NCBI GenBank assembly: GCA_004138175.2
Contig: RYFE02000013.1
Location: forward strand, 1-64,000
DNA: 64,000 bases
Reading direction: 5' to 3'
DNA from: Chloroflexales bacterium ZM16-3
GTDB taxonomy: Bacteria > Chloroflexota > Chloroflexia > Chloroflexales > Chloroflexaceae
Shown here: one piece after another, positions 27,536 through 36,877 of the stretch
Layout: each line of letters opens with the position of its first letter
Numbering within the stretch: position 1 is the stretch's first letter
Translations under genes and position numbers: made by a program
Notes under the pieces: model-generated
The model's database searches: none
Seen by the model: only the letters and a program-made list of their open reading frames with translations
Told to the model about the DNA's origin: nothing

Positions 27536-28405
27536 TTAGGAGTTACTCTTCTTCCGCTTCCCTGTGCCCTTGCTTTTGACCTTGCCGGTGTAGGTGTAGG
27601 TGCTGACAATAGTGCCGCCGGTGTCTTTGAGGGTGCCGGTGTCGCCGTCATTATTCCAGATCGCGCTGCGGTTGTTCCAGTAGAGGTTGTTCTCATCGTC
27701 GGCACCGCGCTTCGTCCAGAGCTTCACCTCAGCACCAGATTCGATGGTGAATGCCATGAAGATGTAGGTGTGCTTCTCGTCGCCGTCGCTAAGCTCCCAT
27801 CCGCTCATATCGATCGGGGTGTCCGTGGTGTTCCAGATCAGCACGTACTCACCCTCTACATCGTCGCCCGGTGGGTCGTACTCGATGTGGGCGATGTCTA
27901 TTCCGGTGATTGGTGTGCTGGTGGCGACGACCGGTGCGACAGGAGCGTCGGCGACGGGCTCAGGGACGACCTCGGCGACGGGCTCAGGGACGACCTCGGC
28001 GACGGGCTCAGGGACGACCTCGGCGACGGGCTCGGGGACGACCTCGGCGACGGGCTCGGGGACGACCTCGGCGACGGGCTCGGGGACGGCACCCAGCGGA
28101 ACAGGAGCCTCAACCGGGGTCGTCGTGGTGGCGACATCCCGCGTAAGCTTGGTACCTACAGGGGTGGGAGCATCGCCCTTCTCCCAGCGATCAATCTCAA
28201 CGTCTGCAACCTCCGCTAAACCTCTGGGCATCTTGGCGAAGCCATAGCCCAACTCGCGGATTGCGTTGCGCGCATGGGTGCGCGATTGCTTCGGCAGTAA
28301 CCTGAGCGGCAGCCCAACCACGCGGGCGATCTTCGTGACCACATCCCCGGCTGCATCCACAATCCCGCCACGGCGTCCCTTGCCACCAGCCTCTCGCTCG
28401 CTCAT
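27536..28405 (-). CDS. Lamin-tail domain protein with EPVAEVVP repeats
   Basis: A 289-residue protein. Residues 1-95 are basic and helical and unrecognised (LRLLPKQSRTHARNAIRELGY). Residues about 105-155 consist of six EPVAEVVP units. The rest is a lamin-tail (LTD) Ig-like fold: IDIAHIEYDPPGDDVEGEYVLI, DMSGWELSDGDEKHTYIF and LYWNNRSAIWNNDGDTGTL are its classic strands. No signal peptide or membrane helix is visible, unusual for bacterial LTD proteins, which are mostly secreted. The basic tail KSKGTGKRKKSNS could bind DNA or wall polymers. AAGGAA precedes the ATG. Confidence 0.75.
   Translation of the reverse strand: MSEREAGGKGRRGGIVDAAGDVVTKIARVVGLPLRLLPKQSRTHARNAIRELGYGFAKMPRGLAEVADVEIDRWEKGDAPTPVGTKLTRDVATTTTPVEAPVPLGAVPEPVAEVVPEPVAEVVPEPVAEVVPEPVAEVVPEPVAEVVPEPVADAPVAPVVATSTPITGIDIAHIEYDPPGDDVEGEYVLIWNTTDTPIDMSGWELSDGDEKHTYIFMAFTIESGAEVKLWTKRGADDENNLYWNNRSAIWNNDGDTGTLKDTGGTIVSTYTYTGKVKSKGTGKRKKSNS
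27950..28093. repeat. 24-base coding tandem repeat, six copies
   Basis: Six units of 24 bases (start GGCGACGGGCTC) encode the EPVAEVVP repeats of the lamin-tail protein. Copies differ mainly by an A/G change (GGCTCAGG or GGCTCGG), so expansion was recent. Copy number is likely to vary between strains. Confidence 0.85.
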
Positions 28406-28519
28406 CTCTCGTTCCTTCCGTTCATCCGGAATCTGGTCGTATCATACTGCGCTTTTGCATATAGGGCAACAGGCGCGGAGGGCTTTGGATCAGGAACGAC
28501 GCGCAACTGCTGCCTGTTC

Positions 28520-28777
28520 CTACTCCGGCTGCTCGACCTCAAGCTCGGCCAACTCATCGAGCTCGCGCAGGTAGCGGAAGGTTAGCTCGGCCTCCTCCGG
28601 GTCAATTTTGCTAATGGCGAAGCCGACGTGGACGATCACATAGTCGCCAACCTGCGCCTCGGGGGTGTAGGCTAGGCAGACCTCTTTGACGATGCCGCCA
28701 AAGTTGACTTTTCCATTAGACATGCCGAGCAGGTTCGGCTCGATCGAGAGAATTTGTCCGGGTACTCCGAGGCACAT
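28520..28777 (-). CDS. hypC: Hydrogenase maturation factor HypC
   Basis: An 85-residue chaperone for [NiFe]-hydrogenase large-subunit maturation. The invariant N-terminal MCLGVPGQI with Cys2, which carries the Fe(CN)2CO unit, is present. VGDYVIVHVGFAISKIDPEEAE is the other signature. The acidic tail (ELDELAELEVEQPE) is slightly longer than usual. It lies 45 bases downstream of hypF on the same strand; hypA, B, D, E and hydrogenase structural genes are not in the window. Confidence 0.94.
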   Translation of the reverse strand: MCLGVPGQILSIEPNLLGMSNGKVNFGGIVKEVCLAYTPEAQVGDYVIVHVGFAISKIDPEEAELTFRYLRELDELAELEVEQPE

Positions 28778-28822
28778 AAGGGTTGCTCCATTCTTGTTTT
28801 TGCTTGAGACAAAGTACTGGTT

Positions 28823-31255
28823 TCATGCGTCAGGTGTCATATGTCGGGTCGCGGCTATCTGGCCGAAGCTGATGCCGCCGTCGTTGGCGGGGACGAGTCT
28901 GGGCAGGAGGGCGTGATGTCCGGCGGTCTCCAGCCGGACGATAGTACCCTCGGCGAGCAGGCGGTTCTGGAAGCAGCCGCCGCTGAGGGCGACCTGCTCG
29001 ACGGCGAGCAGGTCGGCCACCTCGGCGATGGCGGCCATTGCCCCGTTGTGGAAGCGGGCGGCGATGCGCTCGCGGGTGACGCCGCGCTTCAGATCATTCA
29101 GCAGCGCGACAATGGCCGACTGCCAGTCGATGATCAGCGGCTCGGCGGCGCAGCTTACCCCGCCGGCGGGCGCGGGAAGGCTTTCCATCGGCTTGGGGAT
29201 GATGTCGAACGGGTATGACCCTTGCTCGCTGGGGTCAGCCACGTGCTCCAGCTCGATCGCCGCCTGGCCTTCGAACGTCACCCGCTGGCGCAGGCCGAGC
29301 AGGGCGGCTACTCCGTCGAAGAGCCGACCGGCGCTGCTGGTGAGCGGGCTATTGATTCCGTGAGAGATCATACGCTCCAGGATGCCGCGCTGGGTCTGGG
29401 CGAAGTGGGACACCGGGGCCAGTTCATCCCAGTCAAAGATGGCCTTGCCGAAGATCTCCATGAGCAGGGCGACGGCGACGCGGGCTGGCTCGCGCACCGC
29501 TGCGTCGCCGCCGGGCAGGCGGAAGGGCCGCAGGTATGCCGTGCGCACGCTGGCGGCGGCGTCGCCGAGCAGGAACTCGCCGCCCCAGATCGTGCCGTCC
29601 ACCCCGTAGCCGGTGCCGTCCCAGATCACGCCGAGGGCCGGGCCGGTGACGGCGTGCTCGGCCAGGCAGGCGGCGAAATGGGCGTGGTGGTGCTGCACGG
29701 CCACCCGTGTTGCGCCGGGGGCCACAGGCGACTCGCGGGCGAATCGGGTGCTGACATAGTCCGGGTGCAGGTCGTGCGCTACGAGCGCTGGCGTGGCCTC
29801 GTAGAGCCGCAGGAAGTCAGCGATCACCCGCTCGAATGCGCCGACCGCCTCCATTGTACTCAGGTCGCCGATATGCTGGGAGATGAATGCCTGTCTGCCG
29901 ACGCTGAGGGCGATTGTATTCTTGAGCTGGGGGCCGACGGCGAGGATGCAGGGTGCCTCGGCGGGCAGGGCCACGGGCAGGGGCGCGTAGCCACGGGCGC
30001 GGCGCAGCAGGCGCGGGGCACCGGCCATGAATGTCGCCACGCTGTCGTCGATATGGCGCTCGACCGGACGGTTGTGGGCTAGGAAGGCGTCGGCGATCTG
30101 GATGAGCCGCTGGCGAGCCTCGTCCTCGCTTATGCAGATCGGCTCGTCGCTCAGGTTGCCGCTGGTGGCGACAAGCGGGAAGTCTACGGCGCGCAGCAGC
30201 AGGTGGTGCAGCGACGAGCAGGGCAGCATCACGCCGAGGAAAGGATTCCCTGGGGCCACCTCGGGCGCGATGGAGAATGCCCCATCGGCGCGGCGGGGCA
30301 GTAGCACAATCGGTGCCTCAGCCGAGCTGAGCAGGGCTGCGGCTGCTTCGTCAACCTGGACGATCTCGGCGGCCTGGGCCAGGTCGCGGGCGATCAGGGC
30401 GAGCGGCTTGTCGGGGCGGGCCTTGCGTGCGCGCAGGCGGCCCACAGTCTCGGCATTGCGCGGGTCGGCCATCAGTTGGTAGCCGCCGATGCCCTTAATA
30501 GCGACGATCTCGCCTCGGCGCAGGGCGGACGCTGCGGCAGCCAGCGGATCGGAGTCGGGAGTCGGGAGTCGGGAGTCAGGCGCACCGACTCCCGACTCCC
30601 GACTCCTGACTCCCAACCGCCAGAACTCCAGCCTCGGCCCGCATACGGGGCAGGCGTTTGGCTGGGCGTGAAAACGGCGATCAACAGGGTCGCCGTACTC
30701 CGCCCCACAGTCGGGGCAGAGCGCAAAACCGCGCATGGTCGTATGTGGTCGGTCGTAGGGCAGCGCGGTAATGATCGAGAAACGCGGGCCGCAGTTGGTG
30801 CAGTTGGTGAAGGCATAGCCGAAGCGGCGGTTGGCCGGGTCGAGCGTCTCGGCGAGGCAGTCGGGACAGGTAGCGGTGTCTGGCAGGATGAGCGTGGTGC
30901 GGGTGCCGCCGCCGTCGCTGAGGCGAATGTAGAAGCCCCGGTGTCCGTGGGGGGCGCTCCATGCCACCGCTACATCGACGATGATCGCCCGTGGCGGGGT
31001 CTCTCCGCGCAATCGGCGCAGAAACAGCTCCAGGCTATCTGGTGCCCCATCGAGTTCGATTGTCACCCCGCCGGTGCCATTCAGCACCCAGCCGTCTAGC
31101 CCGATCTCCTGAGCGAGACGGTAGACGAAGGGGCGGAATCCAACACCCTGGACGGCACCGCGCACAAGGATGCGTAGCCCGGCGGGAGGCGATTCTGTCG
31201 TCGTGTCGCTCACTCCATACGCTCGCTCGCGGTATTTCTTTGTGTGCCTGGGCAC
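28823..31255 (-). CDS. hypF: Carbamoyltransferase HypF with a repeat-derived insertion
   Basis: An 810-residue protein that makes the cyanide ligands of [NiFe]-hydrogenase from carbamoyl phosphate. Domains in order: acylphosphatase (VRGAVQGVGFRPFVYRLA), two zinc fingers (CPDC...CTNCGPRFSI and CPDC...CPVCGPR), YrdC-like (AIKGIGGYQLMADPRN) and the Kae1-like carbamoyltransferase domain with HHHAHFAACLAEH. Between the zinc fingers and YrdC, residues about 214-235 (RSRESGVGAPDSRLPTPDSD) are encoded by an in-frame GGGAGTC array and its inverted copy. The insertion falls in a linker, so function may survive. The start at 31255 has no clear ribosome-binding site; a GTG at 31213 is an alternative. Confidence 0.92.
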   Translation of the reverse strand: MPRHTKKYRERAYGVSDTTTESPPAGLRILVRGAVQGVGFRPFVYRLAQEIGLDGWVLNGTGGVTIELDGAPDSLELFLRRLRGETPPRAIIVDVAVAWSAPHGHRGFYIRLSDGGGTRTTLILPDTATCPDCLAETLDPANRRFGYAFTNCTNCGPRFSIITALPYDRPHTTMRGFALCPDCGAEYGDPVDRRFHAQPNACPVCGPRLEFWRLGVRSRESGVGAPDSRLPTPDSDPLAAAASALRRGEIVAIKGIGGYQLMADPRNAETVGRLRARKARPDKPLALIARDLAQAAEIVQVDEAAAALLSSAEAPIVLLPRRADGAFSIAPEVAPGNPFLGVMLPCSSLHHLLLRAVDFPLVATSGNLSDEPICISEDEARQRLIQIADAFLAHNRPVERHIDDSVATFMAGAPRLLRRARGYAPLPVALPAEAPCILAVGPQLKNTIALSVGRQAFISQHIGDLSTMEAVGAFERVIADFLRLYEATPALVAHDLHPDYVSTRFARESPVAPGATRVAVQHHHAHFAACLAEHAVTGPALGVIWDGTGYGVDGTIWGGEFLLGDAAASVRTAYLRPFRLPGGDAAVREPARVAVALLMEIFGKAIFDWDELAPVSHFAQTQRGILERMISHGINSPLTSSAGRLFDGVAALLGLRQRVTFEGQAAIELEHVADPSEQGSYPFDIIPKPMESLPAPAGGVSCAAEPLIIDWQSAIVALLNDLKRGVTRERIAARFHNGAMAAIAEVADLLAVEQVALSGGCFQNRLLAEGTIVRLETAGHHALLPRLVPANDGGISFGQIAATRHMTPDA
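30551..30613. repeat. GGGAGTC heptamer array inside hypF
   Basis: Nearly four GGGAGTC units (30551-30577) face an inverted set (30587-30613) with one mismatch in 27 bp and a 9-base loop. The whole element is 63 bases, a multiple of three, and adds 21 codons without a stop in the hypF frame. Confidence 0.9.
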
Positions 31256-31299
31256 ATCTATGGTACACGAGATAGGTGGGACAAAAGGTTATAGAGAAG

Positions 31300-32499
31300 T
31301 TATTGTGCGTTATCGTCGCGCAACGTCTCCGAATCCATATCAAGCTGTGCGAGGAAGACCTCGACCACGGCGGGGTCGAAGTGAATACCGGCATGCTCGG
31401 CGATGTAGGTGCGGGCTCTGCTCGGGGGCCATGCGCTTCGGTAGGGGCGATCATTCGTCAGGGCGTCCCACACGTCTACCACAGCAAAGATCCGCGCCGC
31501 GAGCGGGATCTTCGTGCCGCTGATTCCGGCGGGGTAGCCCTTGCCGTCCCAGCGCTCGTGATGCGAGATGGGGATGGCGAGGGCTGGTTCAAGGAAGGTG
31601 ATCTGGTGGAGCAGGTCGTAGGCATAGACTGGGTGCATACGCATCTGCTCCCACTCGGCGTCGGTAAGCGGCCCCGGCTTGAGCAGGATCGAGTCAGGCA
31701 CCCCCATCTTACCAATGTCGTGGAGCAGCGCGCCACGGCGAATGTGCTCGATCTCCTCATCGGCGATGCCTAGCGCCCGAGAGAGGCGCACGGTCAGGTC
31801 GGTGACGCGCTGGCTGTGCCCGTGGGTCTCCTTGTCGCGCAGCTCAAGCGCCTGCGACCACCCGATGATGGTGGCGTCATATGCCTCGGCGAGCGCCCGG
31901 TTGGCCTCCTGGAGCGCACGCTCGTGTTGTCGGCGCTCACTGATATCTTGCTTGATCGCGATAAAGCGGATGATCTCGCCCGACGAACTGCGCACTGGGG
32001 TGATTGTCTGCTCCTCATCGTAGAGCGTCCCATCCTTGCGACGGTTCACCATCGTGCCATGCCAGACCTGCCCGGCCAGGATGGTACCCCAGAGCTGCGC
32101 GTAGAACTGCTCATCGTGTAGGCCCGAGCGCAGGAGGCGCGTGCTGGCGCTGCGGGCCTCGTCTCGCGCGTAGCCGGTAAGCGTAGTGAACGCCGGGTTC
32201 ACCCATTCGATAATGCCGTTACGGTCTGAGATCACAATGGCATTTGCGACCGCCTCCAGGGCTGAACTCCTGAGCTGAAGCTTGCTCTCGGTGCGCCAGA
32301 GCAGCCAAAAGAGGATCGCCGCCGTCACGGCCACAAAGAGCAGCCCTTTGGTGATGCTGACCAGGCTAAAGGTTGCGGCCGTATCCCCCGCTTCCTGGAC
32401 GAGGAGCATGTCGCTCACCACGACCCACGTAGCGGCGACGAGCGAGTAGATGATGGTTATCCTGACGGCAAAGCGCTCTCGTCCGCGATCTAAGTCCAT
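31300..32499 (-). CDS. PAS/HD-GYP domain membrane protein (putative c-di-GMP phosphodiesterase)
   Basis: A 399-residue protein with two N-terminal membrane helices (residues 12-34 and 48-66), a PAS domain (NAIVISDRNGIIEWVNPAFTTLTGY), and a PAC region ending with AIKQDISERRQHERAL. The HD-GYP domain follows: ELRDKETHGHSQRV, HDIGKMGVPD, HPVYAYDLL, HHERWDGKGYP and RIFAVVDVWDALTNDRPYR. All metal-binding residues and the GYP triad are intact, so hydrolysis of cyclic di-GMP is likely. The stop lies 44 bases upstream of hypF on the same strand, so read-through into hypF is possible. Confidence 0.9.
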   Translation of the reverse strand: MDLDRGRERFAVRITIIYSLVAATWVVVSDMLLVQEAGDTAATFSLVSITKGLLFVAVTAAILFWLLWRTESKLQLRSSALEAVANAIVISDRNGIIEWVNPAFTTLTGYARDEARSASTRLLRSGLHDEQFYAQLWGTILAGQVWHGTMVNRRKDGTLYDEEQTITPVRSSSGEIIRFIAIKQDISERRQHERALQEANRALAEAYDATIIGWSQALELRDKETHGHSQRVTDLTVRLSRALGIADEEIEHIRRGALLHDIGKMGVPDSILLKPGPLTDAEWEQMRMHPVYAYDLLHQITFLEPALAIPISHHERWDGKGYPAGISGTKIPLAARIFAVVDVWDALTNDRPYRSAWPPSRARTYIAEHAGIHFDPAVVEVFLAQLDMDSETLRDDNAQ

Positions 32500-32587
32500 G
32501 CGCTGCCCCTGCTGTTTGTTGTGGAATGGCTGCCGACCTATTGTAGCAAGATCCTCACAGATATGTGTAGCGAGATGTTTCTGTTAC

Positions 32588-32617
32588 TTGACAAACCCTG
32601 AGCGATTTGACTATAGT
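32588..32617 (+). promoter_or_regulatory. Promoter of the LGFP/Ig secreted protein
   Basis: TTGACA (32588-32593) and TATAGT (32612-32617) are 18 bases apart, about 90 bases before the start codon at 32707. The divergent HD-GYP gene starts at 32499, so this region serves one side only as far as can be seen. Confidence 0.6.
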
Positions 32618-32706
32618 GGAAGCGCGTGAGCACATACTAACCGTAAAACAAAGCCCAGCATTGCCGCCGAGCATACCCACCAACGATAATGACTGAGGAG
32701 GCACCG

Positions 32707-34389
32707 ATGGCTCGATGGTCTTCGCGTCTGATGCCACGTCTTGCCGGAGCACTGCTCGCCCTCGCCCTACTTCTGGCTGCTCTTCCCGTCACCTTCGCCC
32801 AGAGCGACTCGCGCTACTTCCCCGAGACGGGGCACACCCTCCGTGGGCTCTTTCGCGCCTTCTGGGAGGCCAACGGCGATGCTGGCATCTTCGGGTTCCC
32901 GATCACAGATGAGTATGTTGGTCCCAACGGACAGACGATCCAGTGGTTCGAACGCTCGCGCTTCGAGCTAGTGACGATCAATGGGCAGCTCCAGGTTGCT
33001 CTTGGCAATCTTGGCTCCGAGTCAATCGGCGATCGCATTTTCCCCAAAGTGCCGCCGGTTGAGAATAGCGCCGACCGGCGCTACATCCCCGAGACCCAGC
33101 ATAGTATCCAGTATGGCTTTAAGGAGATCTGGGAGACTCGCGGCGACATGCGGATCTTCGGCTACCCGCTCAGCGAGGAGATCGATGAGGTGCTGGACGA
33201 TGGCGAGTGGCATACGGTGCAGTACTTCGAGAAGGCGCGCTTCGAGTATTGGCCGAGCTTCCCGCCTGGCCAGCGTGTGCTGCTCAGCCTGCTCGGTCGT
33301 CGGCTTGTCCCCCAAGACCGCACCGCCCCCGGCTCTGCCGCGCCGACCCCAGAGCCGTCACTGCCACCCAGCGTAAATGCCACCGTCTCTCCCGAGAGCG
33401 GCCCACCCGGCACGAGCTTCGCCTTTGTCGCCAGCGGCTTTGACTCGGGCGAGAAGGTGGGCATCTGGCTCACCGCGCCGGATCAGTCCACCTTCGGGGC
33501 CGACTTCCAGGCCACCGCCGATAGCTCGGGCGCGATCACCGATGCCAATATTGCCATCACTACCGACGCGAGCTTCCCTGTGGGGATCTGGTCTTTCAAC
33601 GCCCAGGGCGTGCGTAGCGGCAAGCAGGCCATCGGCTACTTCCGCATTAGCAGCGCCGCTAGCCCGGGCGACCCTGGGCAGCTCGGCGTGCCCGTTCACG
33701 ACCAGCTGCCGCGCCAAGGGCTCTCCTTCATTCTGCCGGTGGCGGCACCGTCTGGCGCGACCTTTGTGATCGTGGGCGGCGGCTTCACCGAGGGCGAGAG
33801 TGTGGGCGCGTGGATCACTGGGCCTGATGGTTCCAGCACGTCGATTGATGAGACGCAGGTGGTGGTGTCTGGCACGGCGGCGCAGGCTATCTTCGAGACG
33901 GCAGGGCTGCCCGATGGTGTCTACAACGCGGTGATCCAGGGGAAGAGCAGCAATGTGATCGCGGCGGCGGCCTTCAAGCTCACCCGCGACTACGTGGCCG
34001 GGCCGGGCACCCCGCGCCCGAGCAGTGTGAATGGCGGATCGACACCGCCCGAGGGTGGGACAGGCACCACCTTCCAGGTGCGCGGTCAGGGCTTCCAGCC
34101 CAACGAGGATCTAGAGGTCTGGATGACTGATCCGACTGGCACCTACACGCTGTTGCCCGACCAGATGCTGGCCGACGCCAGCGGGCGGATCGGCTACGAC
34201 CCGCCCATCGACCTGACCGCGCCCTCCGGCGCGATCCCGGGCGTCTACGGGATACATTTCCGCAGCCCGGCCAGTGGCATGCGCGTCGATGTGTACTTCA
34301 CCTTGATTGGTGACGCGAAGGCTGTGCCTGGCTCACCCACCTGGGTTGCGGCAGCGCTCGGCCTCGTTGCCCCAGGCATATCACGCTGA
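32707..34389 (+). CDS. Secreted protein with LGFP-like repeats and Ig-like domains
   Basis: A 560-residue exported protein; AGGAGG lies five bases before the ATG at 32707. The signal peptide is LAGALLALALLLAALPVTFA. Two repeats of about 90 residues follow, each with RYFPETGHTLRGLFRAFWE or RYIPETQHSIQYGFKEIWE, then GIFGFPITDEY or RIFGYPLSEEI and W/YFERSRFE, related to LGFP wall-binding repeats. The C-terminal half has three Ig-like/IPT-like units of the type PESGPPGTSFAFVASGFDSGE and GLSFILPVAAPSGATFVIVGGGFTEGE. It probably sits on the cell surface and binds polymer. There is no sortase motif or C-terminal membrane anchor. Confidence 0.75.
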   Translation: MARWSSRLMPRLAGALLALALLLAALPVTFAQSDSRYFPETGHTLRGLFRAFWEANGDAGIFGFPITDEYVGPNGQTIQWFERSRFELVTINGQLQVALGNLGSESIGDRIFPKVPPVENSADRRYIPETQHSIQYGFKEIWETRGDMRIFGYPLSEEIDEVLDDGEWHTVQYFEKARFEYWPSFPPGQRVLLSLLGRRLVPQDRTAPGSAAPTPEPSLPPSVNATVSPESGPPGTSFAFVASGFDSGEKVGIWLTAPDQSTFGADFQATADSSGAITDANIAITTDASFPVGIWSFNAQGVRSGKQAIGYFRISSAASPGDPGQLGVPVHDQLPRQGLSFILPVAAPSGATFVIVGGGFTEGESVGAWITGPDGSSTSIDETQVVVSGTAAQAIFETAGLPDGVYNAVIQGKSSNVIAAAAFKLTRDYVAGPGTPRPSSVNGGSTPPEGGTGTTFQVRGQGFQPNEDLEVWMTDPTGTYTLLPDQMLADASGRIGYDPPIDLTAPSGAIPGVYGIHFRSPASGMRVDVYFTLIGDAKAVPGSPTWVAAALGLVAPGISR

Positions 34390-34418
34390 GCGCTATCGCC
34401 GATCACTTTGCCCAAGAT

Positions 34419-34446
34419 GCGCAGCTACCCTCTTGTAAAGCTGCGC
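34419..34446. terminator. Hairpin downstream of the secreted protein gene
   Basis: GCGCAGCT pairs with AGCTGCGC across 12 bases, 30 bases past the stop codon. The remaining bases up to 34586 contain no gene. Confidence 0.45.
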
Positions 34447-34586
34447 GCCGCGTGATAGGCTAGATGCAGACATCGCAGCATTATCGAAGCGGGCCGCCGC
34501 GATGAATCCGGCTGATGTGGGGGCGTGAGTGCGATCACAGCCCCCTTTCCAACCGGAGCGGCCTGCGCGGAGTAGAAAGGCCCTTT

Positions 34587-35660
34587 GTGTTACCGCCCTT
34601 GAGCATCCGTCGCGCCAGCACCTCCCCCGCTGACTACGCGGCCTTCGCCGACCTCGCCGACCTCGCCGGTGATGAGCAAATCGACCCCTCGCAACCTATG
34701 TCCCTCGACGATCTGTGGGCCTTCGACCGCGCCTGTGAGCGGAGCGGTGCCCACTCCTGGCGCTATCTCGCCTCTGGCCCGTCTGGTCAGACGCTCGGCA
34801 TTGGGCACTTCTTCCCCGTCAATTGGCTGAGTGAACCAGGCACCTACTGGGTTGTCATTCGCGTGCGCCATGATCGACAGCGCCAGGGCATTGGCTCGGC
34901 CCTGCTCGCTCAGATGGAGGCCGACCTCGCCACTCTGGGCGGGCGCCGGCTGTGGCTCTTTGTCTCCGAGGGAGCGCCGGGTCTGTCCGATGCCTTCCAG
35001 CGGCGTGGCTTCCGCGAGCAGATGCGGAGCAATCCCTATCTCCTCAATGTTGCCGCCGCCTCATCCCACGATCTCGCCGAGCGGCTTGATCGACTGCGCT
35101 CCTCACACGGTCTGCGCGTCAGCACGCTGGCCGAGTGTCGTGCGGAGGACCCCGACTGGCTGGGGCGAGTCTACGAGCTACACGCAGCGATCACGCGCGA
35201 GGTGCCCATCCCCGAGAAGATCTTTACCACCCGCGAGGAGTTCACCGCATTTGCGGTCGACTCACCGCTGGCCCTCTTCGATGCGTTTTTTGTTGTGCGC
35301 GATGGTGATCGCTATGTTGGCCTGAGCTTTATGCAGCGCACTGCCGACGATCCTGGGCTGCTGCACCAGGAGTTGACGGGCACACTGCCAGAGTATCGGG
35401 GCATGGGCCTGGCCAAGATCATGAAGCTGCTGACTATCGCCTACGCGCAGCGTAAGGGCTTCCGCCAGATTGTGACCTGGGTCGAGGATACGAACACCAG
35501 CATGGTCGCCATCAACAGCGGCTACGGCTTTGTGCGCGAGCCGGGGCTCATCCTGCTAGAGCGCCCCATCGCCGGTTCAGTGGCTCAGCGGCTCAGTGGC
35601 TCAGTGGCTCAGTGTTCTAGCCTGGATAGATCTGCCCATCCTCAACCCGCAGCCGTGTAA
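34587..35660 (+). CDS. Double GNAT-fold acetyltransferase with repeat-derived C-terminus
   Basis: A 357-residue protein with two GNAT domains. The first has [23 protein letters not shown] as the acetyl-CoA motif A and the second has [20 protein letters not shown] with [14 protein letters not shown]. The start is a GTG at 34587 with AAAGG six bases upstream. The last 30 or so residues ([17 protein letters not shown]) come from a GGCTCAGT array rather than from the GNAT fold, and carry the reading frame 44 bases into the 3' end of the opposing recF gene. The natural end was probably near residue 328. The substrate is unknown. Confidence 0.82.
   Translation: MLPPLSIRRASTSPADYAAFADLADLAGDEQIDPSQPMSLDDLWAFDRACERSGAHSWRYLASGPSGQTLGIGHFFPVNWLSEPGTYWVVIRVRHDRQRQGIGSALLAQMEADLATLGGRRLWLFVSEGAPGLSDAFQRRGFREQMRSNPYLLNVAAASSHDLAERLDRLRSSHGLRVSTLAECRAEDPDWLGRVYELHAAITREVPIPEKIFTTREEFTAFAVDSPLALFDAFFVVRDGDRYVGLSFMQRTADDPGLLHQELTGTLPEYRGMGLAKIMKLLTIAYAQRKGFRQIVTWVEDTNTSMVAINSGYGFVREPGLILLERPIAGSVAQRLSGSVAQCSSLDRSAHPQPAAV
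35576..35614. repeat. GGCTCAGT 8-base array within the GNAT gene end
   Basis: Almost five copies of (T/C)GGCTCAG lie at the end of the acetyltransferase reading frame and stop three bases before the recF stop codon. It is a sister of the GCCTCAGT arrays. Confidence 0.85.
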
Positions 35661-36795
35661 TCTGCCCGAGGAACTCAGCCCCAAAGTCGCTCAGATCGGT
35701 GGCACTCAGCAGCGTCTGCTGGGCGGGCCGACGGATCGCCTCCAGCAGATGTGTGCGACGGCGCGCGTCCAGCTCGCTTAGCATATCGTCAAGCAGCAGC
35801 ACCGGTGCCTCGCCGCTGCGCTGGCGCATCAGGTCGGCCTCGCCCAGCTTCAGGGCCAGTGTAACGCTGCGCTGCTGCCCACGTGAGCCGTAGCGCCCCA
35901 GGTCGATCCCGGCGACCGTGAACCCCAGGTCGTCGCGGTGGGGGCCGAGCAAGGTTTGCCCACGGGCCAGTTCATCGCGGCGGGTGGTCTTGAGTTGCTC
36001 GGCGATCCGCTGCGCGAGCCCGCCGGCGTCGCGCAGTTGCTCCAGGGGCATGCTGGGCCGGTACTCGATCATCAGGGGCGCATCCTCGCCGCTGATCGTG
36101 CAGAAGAGCGGGCCGACGATCGCGTTCAGCTCGGCCACGGCGCGCAGCCGCTCGGCCAGCAGGTAGCCGCCCGAGGCCGAGAGCTCCTGATCCCAGTAGG
36201 CCAGCTCATCGTCCACGCCGCGCGGCGGGCGGCGGCGCTCGCGCCATGCCCGCAGCAGGCTGTTGCGCTGCTGCACGATCTTCTGGTACTGGGCCAGGGT
36301 GCGCACATAGTGCGGGTCGAGCTGCGAGAGGGTGATGTCGAGGTAGCGGCGGCGCTCGGCGGGCGGGCCGTCCACCAGGGTCAGGTCGGCGGGGGTGAAG
36401 AGCACCACGCGCAGCTGGCCCACCAGGTCGATCGCCCGGGCCGGGCGCTTATTGATCCGCACCAGCTTCTGCGAGGTGTTGGTGAGCTGGCCATCCTCGT
36501 CGGCGCGGCGCTGCACGATCACCTCCAGGCGCACCTTGCCGGCGCTGCGCAGCACCTCGGCGGCCACGCGGGCGAAGGGCGTCACCCCAGCCTCGCCCAC
36601 CGCGTCCCATCGCACCAGCTCGCGGTCGGCGCTGATTCGCGGCGACCGGGTCGTGGCCAGGTAGAACAGCCCCTCCAGCACGCTCGTCTTCCCGGCGGCG
36701 TTCGGCCCGTAGAGCAGGCTGATCCCCGGCGTAACCTGGAGATCGAGCTTCTGGTAGTTGCGGAAGTCGCGCAGGCTCAGCTGGGAGACGTGCAT
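35617..36795 (-). CDS. recF: DNA replication and repair protein RecF
   Basis: A 392-residue SMC-like ATPase that loads RecA at gaps with RecO and RecR. Walker A is [16 protein letters not shown] near residue 30; the C-terminal signature is [15 protein letters not shown] with the Walker B region [35 protein letters not shown] is the classical RecF N-terminus. The start at 36795 is set by this homology; no Shine-Dalgarno sequence precedes it. The gene lies away from dnaA/dnaN, after idi2. Its 3' end is overlapped antisense by the acetyltransferase gene. Confidence 0.94.
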   Translation of the reverse strand: MHVSQLSLRDFRNYQKLDLQVTPGISLLYGPNAAGKTSVLEGLFYLATTRSPRISADRELVRWDAVGEAGVTPFARVAAEVLRSAGKVRLEVIVQRRADEDGQLTNTSQKLVRINKRPARAIDLVGQLRVVLFTPADLTLVDGPPAERRRYLDITLSQLDPHYVRTLAQYQKIVQQRNSLLRAWRERRRPPRGVDDELAYWDQELSASGGYLLAERLRAVAELNAIVGPLFCTISGEDAPLMIEYRPSMPLEQLRDAGGLAQRIAEQLKTTRRDELARGQTLLGPHRDDLGFTVAGIDLGRYGSRGQQRSVTLALKLGEADLMRQRSGEAPVLLLDDMLSELDARRRTHLLEAIRRPAQQTLLSATDLSDFGAEFLGQITRLRVEDGQIYPG

Positions 36796-36805
36796 AAAAG
36801 ATACT

Positions 36806-36856
36806 ATTGTTGGAATGAAGCGTGCCAGCGAAGCTGGCACGCTTCATTCCAACAAT
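36806..36856. repeat. Perfect 24-bp inverted repeat with GAA loop
   Basis: Arms 36806-36829 and 36833-36856 are fully complementary around a GAA triloop in GCGAAGC. It fills the space between idi2 and the recF start, so it can terminate idi2 but also sits in the 5' leader of any recF message made by read-through. Confidence 0.85.
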
Positions 36857-36877
36857 ATGAGTGGTAAGGCGGCAGCC

